Of a DNA stretch of 11,125 nucleotides, positions 7,585 through 11,125 are shown piece after piece. The notes below the pieces were generated by a model. It saw only the letters and a list, made by a program, of their open reading frames with translations, was not told the DNA's origin and did no database searches. Location: positions 23,975-35,099 of the forward strand of contig DMPC01000064.1 of NCBI GenBank assembly GCA_003456155.1, written 5' to 3'. Every line of letters begins with the position of its first letter. The stretch's first letter is position 1. Position numbers and translations under genes: made by a program. Origin of the DNA: Actinomycetota bacterium (GTDB lineage Bacteria > Actinomycetota > Actinomycetes > S36-B12).

Positions 7585-8661
7585 GTGCGCGCTGACCACC
7601 TCGCGCGGCGAAATCGGGTGCGCGCGACCCTGAACCACGAGGGCTTCCGCGGGTGGCTGATCGTGTCCACACCCGCCAACGTCCGCTATCTCACCGGCTT
7701 CGGCGGCAGCAACGGGTTCCTGCTTCTCGGTCCGGAGCCGGATGACGACGCGCTGGGCACCGATGGTCGCTACGCGGACCAGTCGGCCGAGGAGTGTCCA
7801 GGCCTTACGGTCGTGATCGATCGCGCGACCCTTGCTGCTCTGCTCGAGCAGGCTGGTCCGGGATCCATCGGCGTCGAGGAGTCGATCGCATGGGGCCAGG
7901 TCGCGCAGATCACCGTCCTGCGCGGTGAGCCCACCCGGGTGCCACCGATCATCGAACGCGAGCGCTCCGTGAAGGACGAAGTCGAGCTCCGGTTGCTGGA
8001 GCTTGCCTGCCGGGTCACGTCCGAGTCCTTGGATGTTCTGGCGAGCGAGGTCCGGACGGGTTGCTCGGAGATCGCGCTCGCTCGACGTCTCGAGCAGCTC
8101 TTCGGCGAGCGGGGCGGGGACGACCGTGCCTTTGCCACCATCGTGGCCTCCGGGCCGAACTCGGCGATCCCGCATCATCGCCCCGGTGATCGGCCCCTCG
8201 AGCGGGGCGATCTCCTCGTGATTGACGCGGGTGCCTGCGTCGGGGGCTACCACGCAGACATGACGCGCACCTTCGTGGTCGGGACCGACCCCACCGAGGA
8301 GCAGTCGCGCCTTCATGCCGCAGTGAGAGACGCGCAGCAGCGAGCGATGGAGGCCTGTGCCGTGGGAGTCGCGGCTGCCGAGCTGGACGCCGCGGCCCGT
8401 GGGGTGCTGCGCGACGCAGGACTCGAGGATCGGTTCACGCATGGCCTTGGGCACGGGGTTGGCCTGCAGATCCATGAGGCGCCGGGGATCAGTCAGCGCG
8501 CGGTCGGTAGCATTCAGGCTGACATGGCGTTCACCGTCGAGCCCGGGGTGTACCTCCCCGGCCTGGGCGGCGTCCGCATCGAAGACACCCTCGTCGTCGA
8601 CGACACGGGACCGCGCGTGTTGACATTCGGCTCGCGCGAGCTGCGCGTCGTGGGTGACTGA
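7585..8661 (+). CDS. pepQ: M24B metallopeptidase, Xaa-Pro aminopeptidase/dipeptidase type
   Basis: Predicted cytoplasmic peptidase cleaving the bond before a proline. The 358-residue protein has a creatinase-type N-terminal domain (about 5-130, with NVRYLTGFGGSNG) and a pita-bread M24 domain. The dinuclear metal ligands are D214 (VIDAGA), D225 (HADMTRTF), H290 (HGLGHGVGLQIHE), E319 (VEPGVYLPG) and E333 (VRIEDTL), all intact. No signal peptide or membrane segment is seen. Sequence alone does not separate aminopeptidase P from prolidase; the symbol pepQ follows the usual name for this gene beside efp in actinobacteria. The GTG at 7585 is three bases after the aroQ stop and has a weak GGGGCGG upstream, so expression probably depends on coupling. 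Confidence 0.9.
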   Translation: MRADHLARRNRVRATLNHEGFRGWLIVSTPANVRYLTGFGGSNGFLLLGPEPDDDALGTDGRYADQSAEECPGLTVVIDRATLAALLEQAGPGSIGVEESIAWGQVAQITVLRGEPTRVPPIIERERSVKDEVELRLLELACRVTSESLDVLASEVRTGCSEIALARRLEQLFGERGGDDRAFATIVASGPNSAIPHHRPGDRPLERGDLLVIDAGACVGGYHADMTRTFVVGTDPTEEQSRLHAAVRDAQQRAMEACAVGVAAAELDAAARGVLRDAGLEDRFTHGLGHGVGLQIHEAPGISQRAVGSIQADMAFTVEPGVYLPGLGGVRIEDTLVVDDTGPRVLTFGSRELRVVGD

Positions 8662-8666
8662 CCTCA

Positions 8667-8672
8667 CGGGAG
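8667..8672 (+). promoter_or_regulatory. Ribosome-binding site deciding the efp start
   Basis: CGGGAG lies 8 nt before the GTG at 8681. In-frame GTGs at 8654 and 8675 have no comparable site, and the 8681 start gives the standard EF-P N-terminus (M)ATTNDLKNG. Confidence 0.6.
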
Positions 8673-8680
8673 CAGTGCAC

Positions 8681-9244
8681 GTGGCCACCACGAACGATCT
8701 GAAGAACGGGCTCGTCCTCAACCTCGACGGTCAGCTGTGGACCGTCATCGAGTTCCAGCACGTGAAGCCGGGCAAGGGTGGCGCGTTCGTCCGCACCAAG
8801 CTGAAGAACGTGCTGTCCGGCAAGGTCGTGGACAAGACGTTCAACGCAGGCACCAAGGTCGAGACCGAGACGGTCGACCGTCGCGATATGCAGTACCTCT
8901 ACCGGGACGGGGAGGACTGGGTCTTCATGGACACCACGTCCTACGAGCAGTTCGCCGTGCCGGACTCCGTGGTCGGGGACTCCTCGAAGTTCCTGCTCGA
9001 GAATCAGATCGCGAATATCTCTGTACACAACGGCAGCCCGATCATCTGTGAGCTCCCGGCGTCCGTCGAGCTGATGATCACCTATACCGAGCCCGGTCTG
9101 CAGGGCGACCGGTCATCCGCCGGCACCAAGCCGGCGACTCTCGAGACCGGCGCGGAGATCCAGGTTCCGCTGTTCATCGAGTCGGACACCAAGGTCAAGG
9201 TCGACACCCGCGACGGGTCGTACCTCGGCCGCATCAACGACTGA
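8681..9244 (+). CDS. efp: Translation elongation factor P
   Basis: Binds ribosomes stalled on polyproline stretches and promotes peptide-bond formation. The 187-residue product has the three OB-like domains of EF-P: an N-terminal KOW-like domain with ATTNDLKNG, a middle part with VLSGKVVDKTFNAGTKVE and RRDMQYLY, and a C-terminal part with TEPGLQGDRSSAGTKPATL ending in GSYLGRIND. The tip lysine that reaches toward the P-site tRNA is K32, in the loop PGKGG (residues 30-34). Actinobacterial EF-P usually reads PGKGP there, as I recall it, so the glycine at 34 is unusual. No EF-P modification gene is in the window. The gene follows the peptidase gene by 19 nt and nusB starts one base after it. Confidence 0.97.
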   Translation: MATTNDLKNGLVLNLDGQLWTVIEFQHVKPGKGGAFVRTKLKNVLSGKVVDKTFNAGTKVETETVDRRDMQYLYRDGEDWVFMDTTSYEQFAVPDSVVGDSSKFLLENQIANISVHNGSPIICELPASVELMITYTEPGLQGDRSSAGTKPATLETGAEIQVPLFIESDTKVKVDTRDGSYLGRIND

Positions 9245-9245
9245 C

Positions 9246-9695
9246 GTGTCAGCCCGGAGCAAGGCCCGAAAGCGAGCGCTCGACGTTCTCTTCGAGGCGG
9301 ATGCCAAGGGCCTTCCGCCGATGGAGGTCCTGGCCGCGACCGAGGATCGTCGCCGTGAGGACGGGCAGGCCGAGATGAACCCGTACGTGACGGTCCTCGT
9401 CATGGGGGTCCGCGATCATCAGGGCGAGATCGACGACCTCCTGGGCAGTTACTCGATGGGCTGGACGCTGGATCGCATGCCGGCCGTGGACCGCGCAATT
9501 CTCCGGCTCGGGGCGTTCGAGATCCTGTGGAGCACCGAGGTTCCCGAAGCGGTCGCGATCTCCGAAGCGGTCACGCTGGCTACCGAACTGTCGACCGACG
9601 ACTCCCCGTCCTTCGTCAACGGCCTCCTCGGTCGGCTTCTGGAGCTCAAGCCCAGACTTGTCCTGGATCCCGGACCCGCGGCGACAACCGCCTGA
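9246..9695 (+). CDS. nusB: Transcription antitermination factor NusB
   Basis: All-helical RNA-binding protein that with NusE/S10 binds boxA RNA and supports antitermination in rRNA operons. The 149 residues begin with the arginine-rich RSKARKRALDVLFEAD helix used for RNA contact. The middle has MPAVDRAILRLGAFEI, and the conserved C-terminal block is AISEAVTLATELSTDDSPSFVNGLLGRL. The length is normal. The GTG at 9246 is one base after the efp stop and lacks a good ribosome-binding site of its own, so translation probably depends on efp. It is the last gene of the plus-strand run. A minus-strand gene converges on it, with 28 bp between the stop codons. Confidence 0.95.
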   Translation: MSARSKARKRALDVLFEADAKGLPPMEVLAATEDRRREDGQAEMNPYVTVLVMGVRDHQGEIDDLLGSYSMGWTLDRMPAVDRAILRLGAFEILWSTEVPEAVAISEAVTLATELSTDDSPSFVNGLLGRLLELKPRLVLDPGPAATTA

Positions 9696-9723
9696 GCATG
9701 CTCCCGGTCCGGCTGGGCTCGAC

Positions 9724-10236
9724 CTACTGCGGTATCGCCGTGACCGAAATGGTCGTCGTTCCGTCGGCCTCACCGGCGACGACGGAGACGGACAGCGCAT
9801 CTGACCGGTACTCGCGGACGATCGTGCCGCCCATGCGCGAGTCCTGGTCGAGGGTGAATCCCGTGGACGACAGCAGATCGCCGTAGTCGTCAGCCGCCTC
9901 GGCGGGTGATGCCTCCGTCAGCCACATGGCATACGCGGTGCCATCCGTCTGGACACTCGCCATGGAGAGGGTGCCGCTGTACTGAGGCACGTCTGGCGGC
10001 CAGTTCGCCGGCATCGAGATGTCCTCGCCAACGGCGAACTCGTTGCCCTCCTCGTCGGTGATGCTCATCGAGTCATCGGACAGGTCGACCTCGCCCCCGG
10101 TCGCACCCTCCACCGCCTGCTCGACGACGTTCTGGGCCGTCTCCTCCGCCGGGCTGCCGCAGGACGCGATGAGGGGAACGGCCAGAGTGGCCGCCATCAT
10201 CGCTGCGAGCAGTCCCCGATTCATCCTGATGCGCAT
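9724..10236 (-). CDS. Predicted lipoprotein of unknown function
   Basis: A 170-residue secreted protein that I do not recognise. The N-terminus is a lipoprotein signal peptide: basic MRIRMNR, a hydrophobic stretch at 8-23, and the lipobox IASC with the lipidated cysteine at 26. Next come an acidic linker (about 30-75, many Asp/Glu), a proline-rich ANWPPDVPQYSG segment (77-88), and a C-terminal part of mainly alternating strand pattern ending TISVTAIPQ. The segment ASPAEAADDYGDLLSSTGF looks like a small helix often seen in secreted actinobacterial proteins of unknown role; that resemblance is from memory. The ATG is fixed by AAGGAGG 4 nt upstream. The gene stands alone between nusB and a tRNA gene. 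It is probably anchored to the outer face of the cell membrane. Confidence 0.85.
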   Translation of the reverse strand: MRIRMNRGLLAAMMAATLAVPLIASCGSPAEETAQNVVEQAVEGATGGEVDLSDDSMSITDEEGNEFAVGEDISMPANWPPDVPQYSGTLSMASVQTDGTAYAMWLTEASPAEAADDYGDLLSSTGFTLDQDSRMGGTIVREYRSDALSVSVVAGEADGTTTISVTAIPQ

Positions 10237-10240
10237 GACG

Positions 10241-10247
10241 CCTCCTT
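10241..10247 (-). promoter_or_regulatory. Strong ribosome-binding site of the lipoprotein gene
   Basis: On the minus strand AAGGAGG lies 4 nt before the ATG at 10236. It favours this start over the methionine codon at 10224, and is the most consensus-like Shine-Dalgarno sequence in the window. Confidence 0.85.
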
Positions 10248-10261
10248 CACGGGATGTCGTC

Positions 10262-10267
10262 AGGCTA
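10262..10267 (-). promoter_or_regulatory. Candidate -10 box (TAGCCT) of the lipoprotein gene
   Basis: On the minus strand TAGCCT fits TANNNT and would place the transcript start near 10255, giving a leader of about 20 nt that contains the AAGGAGG site. No clear -35 is visible 16-19 bp upstream. Confidence 0.35.
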
Positions 10268-10289
10268 GGTCGGATCGCCGATGCGTCGG

Positions 10290-10303
10290 GCGGTGAGAAC
10301 CGC
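10290..10303. other. Short perfect hairpin with GAGA loop (plus-strand reading)
   Basis: GCGGT-GAGA-ACCGC is a 5-bp perfect stem; on the minus-strand RNA the loop is TCTC. It abuts the larger hairpin at 10304-10330. It may form a second terminator stem or part of the lipoprotein gene's upstream region. Confidence 0.5.
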
Positions 10304-10330
10304 GCCTGACCGGGTGGTGACCGGTCAGGC
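10304..10330 (-). terminator. Likely terminator of the tRNA-Leu gene
   Basis: A perfect 10-bp inverted repeat, GCCTGACCGG and CCGGTCAGGC, with a 7-nt loop, lies 40 nt beyond the tRNA 3' end. It is GC-rich with no real U-tract after it on the minus strand (GCGGTTCTC), as is common for actinobacterial terminators. Because it is symmetrical it could also be an operator for the lipoprotein gene. Confidence 0.55.
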
Positions 10331-10369
10331 AGACAGGACTCGGCCTGAACCGCACCAGTCCCTCGAGGG

Positions 10370-10443
10370 TGCCCCGGGTGGGATTTGAACCCACACTGGA
10401 CGGTGTTTGAGACCGCTTCCTCTGCCGGTTGGGATACCGGGGC
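10370..10443 (-). tRNA. tRNA-Leu (anticodon CAA), 74 nt, short variable loop
   Basis: Read on the minus strand it folds as a full cloverleaf. The 7-bp acceptor GCCCCGG/CCGGGGC is perfect, with discriminator A73. T8 A9 is followed by a 3-bp D-stem TCC/GGA whose loop contains A14, G18 and G19. The anticodon stem GCGGT/ACCGT carries the loop CTCAAAC, giving anticodon CAA (reads UUG, Leu). The T-arm is GTGGG-TTCAAAT-CCCAC. CCA is not encoded; the next bases are CCC. The D-arm, with GGCAGA and an unpaired 13-22, resembles tRNA-Leu, and A73 fits Leu identity. The variable region is only 5 nt (CCAGT), however, where bacterial tRNA-Leu normally has a long arm. The Leu assignment rests on the anticodon, D-arm and A73. 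I recall a tRNA-Leu(CAA) gene beside the pdtaR homologue in Mycobacterium. Confidence 0.88.
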
Positions 10444-10452
10444 GCGGCATCC

Positions 10453-10458
10453 ATGCTA
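10453..10458 (-). promoter_or_regulatory. Candidate -10 box (TAGCAT) of the tRNA gene
   Basis: On the minus strand TAGCAT fits TANNNT and ends 9 nt before the mature tRNA 5' end, so transcription would start only a few bases upstream of the tRNA. A -35 match is not obvious. Confidence 0.45.
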
Positions 10459-10477
10459 GTGCGGCGCGACATCGGCC

Positions 10478-10483
10478 TACGCT
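10478..10483 (+). promoter_or_regulatory. Candidate -10 box (TACGCT) giving a leaderless pdtaR transcript
   Basis: TACGCT fits TANNNT and ends 6 nt before the ATG at 10490, the spacing for transcription starting at or next to the start codon. There is no Shine-Dalgarno sequence before this ATG. An upstream in-frame GTG at 10484 directly abuts the box and so would probably not be in the transcript. Confidence 0.5.
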
Positions 10484-10489
10484 GTGCTC

Positions 10490-11107
10490 ATGGCCGAGCG
10501 GGCGACGACGGTGCTGGTCGCCGAGGACGAGGCACTGATCCGGATGGACCTCGTGGAGCTCCTCACGGAGCTGGGCTACCAGGTGGTCGGCCAGGTCGCG
10601 GACGGGCAGGCCGCGGTCGACCGCACCCGTGAGCTGCTGCCGGACGTCGTGTTCATGGACGTGGCGATGCCCCGACGGGATGGGCTTTCGGCTGCGGAGG
10701 AGATCCTGAGTGAGGGGTGGGCGCCGGTCGTGATGGTGACCGCCTTCAGTCAGCAGGAGATGGTCCGTCGTGCCGCAGATGCAGGTGTCATGGGCTACCT
10801 GGTGAAGCCGTTCGGCCGGTCCGATCTCGTTCCGGCCATCGAGGTGGCGGTGGCGCGGTGGCAGCAGATGCGCGCCCTCAGTGATCAGGTCCGCGGGCAG
10901 CGCGAGCGTCGTGAGGCCCGTGAGGTGGTCGAGCAGGCGAAGTCGCTGCTGCAGGAGCGCCTGGGACTGGGGGAGCCCGAGGCCTTCGCCTGGCTTCGGC
11001 GGGCCGCCATGGATGCCCGGGTCACGCTGGCCGAGGCGGCCGCGCGGGTGGTGGCGGACGACTCCTCGTCCGACGAGACAGCTGGCCGGGACGCTGAGGG
11101 GGCGTGA
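10490..11107 (+). CDS. pdtaR: PdtaR-like response regulator with ANTAR RNA-binding domain
   Basis: Two-component response regulator predicted to act on RNA as a transcription antiterminator and not as a DNA-binding activator. It has 205 residues. The receiver domain (about 6-122) has acidic E12 D13, phospho-acceptor D57 (VFMDVAMP), T84 (VMVTAF) and K106 (YLVKPF). A charged helical linker (about 120-140) leads to the ANTAR domain at about 140-190, with REVVEQAKSLLQERLG and EAFAWLRRAAMDARV. This is the Rv1626/PdtaR architecture, whose partner kinase PdtaS is usually encoded elsewhere; none is in this window. The tail after 190 is acidic and Ser-rich. ATG 10490 is preferred over GTG 10484 because of the TACGCT box. 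The gene is divergent from the tRNA gene. Confidence 0.93.
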   Translation: MAERATTVLVAEDEALIRMDLVELLTELGYQVVGQVADGQAAVDRTRELLPDVVFMDVAMPRRDGLSAAEEILSEGWAPVVMVTAFSQQEMVRRAADAGVMGYLVKPFGRSDLVPAIEVAVARWQQMRALSDQVRGQRERREAREVVEQAKSLLQERLGLGEPEAFAWLRRAAMDARVTLAEAAARVVADDSSSDETAGRDAEGA

Positions 11108-11125
11108 CCCGGGTGGCGTGACCCG
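11101..11125 (+). repeat. 14-nt direct repeat at the pdtaR stop, cut by the window end
   Basis: GGCGTGACCCGGGT (11101-11114) is followed at once by GGCGTGACCCG (11115-11125), where the window ends. The first copy contains the pdtaR stop in a GTGA string; the second GTGA could be the start of a following gene outside the window. Confidence 0.85.

Noticed and set aside
8654..8680. A longer EF-P starting at GTG 8654, overlapping the peptidase stop
   Set aside because: It would add nine residues ahead of the standard EF-P N-terminus, and only the GTG at 8681 has a ribosome-binding site at proper distance.
6199..8721. An 840-codon open frame on the minus strand across aroB, aroQ, the peptidase gene and the efp start
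   Set aside because: It lies wholly antisense to genes with intact catalytic motifs. Its translation is Arg/His/Gly-rich low-information sequence with no recognisable domain, as expected for an antisense shadow in high-GC DNA.
9670..9712. Terminator between nusB and the lipoprotein gene (7-bp CCGGACC/GGTCCGG plus the palindrome GAGCATGCTC at 9694-9703)
   Set aside because: The stem has a 29-nt loop and lies partly inside nusB, the palindrome has no loop, and no U-tract follows on either strand. It is too weak to call.
10360..10443. Prophage or integrative-element attachment site at the tRNA 3' end
   Set aside because: No integrase, no second copy of the tRNA 3' end and no change in base composition are seen. 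CCCTCGAGGG (10360-10369) is just a short palindrome beside the tRNA.
1..11125. CRISPR array, transposon, toxin-antitoxin or biosynthetic gene cluster
   Set aside because: No spaced direct repeats, transposase, terminal inverted repeats or accessory enzyme genes were found; all but one protein gene belong to known families with housekeeping or regulatory roles.

Overview
The window is a high-GC bacterial chromosome segment, almost certainly from an actinobacterium (Actinomycetota). The evidence is dense co-directional genes with 4-nt start/stop overlaps, frequent GTG starts, an ANTAR-type response regulator of the PdtaR kind, a candidate leaderless promoter, and the actinobacterial order alaS-ruvX-mltG-aroE ... 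aroC-aroK-aroB-aroQ-pepQ-efp-nusB. Genus cannot be resolved from the sequence alone.

Layout: 1-9695 is one continuous plus-strand run of eleven genes. The first block is alaS (5' end outside the window), ruvX, mltG and aroE, which abut or overlap. After a 52-bp gap the second block runs aroC, aroK, aroB, aroQ, a Xaa-Pro peptidase gene, efp and nusB. Five of the seven shikimate-pathway steps are encoded here: AroB (step 2), AroQ (3), AroE (4), AroK (5) and AroC (7). Steps 1 (DAHP synthase) and 6 (EPSP synthase) are not. The remaining genes serve translation (alaS, efp), rRNA transcription and processing (nusB, ruvX), cell-wall glycan release (mltG) and peptide turnover.

From 9696 the organisation changes. 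A minus-strand gene for a secreted lipoprotein of unknown function converges on nusB. Upstream of it are two back-to-back hairpins, then a minus-strand tRNA gene with anticodon CAA (Leu), and then a 46-bp divergent promoter gap leading to a plus-strand pdtaR-like antiterminator response regulator. The window ends just after that gene.

This is mainly a housekeeping region and I see no mobile element, CRISPR array, defence island or wholly new system. The points most worth a second look are the tRNA-Leu(CAA), which has a leucine-type D-arm but only a 5-nt variable loop; the EF-P tip loop reading PGKGG where I recall PGKGP in actinobacteria; a 13-nt tandem duplication sitting exactly on the mltG/aroE stop-start overlap, with a similar 14-nt repeat after pdtaR; an 8-residue insertion beside the zinc site of AroB; and the tightly packed divergent tRNA/pdtaR promoter. 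No gap without a gene exceeds 133 bp.
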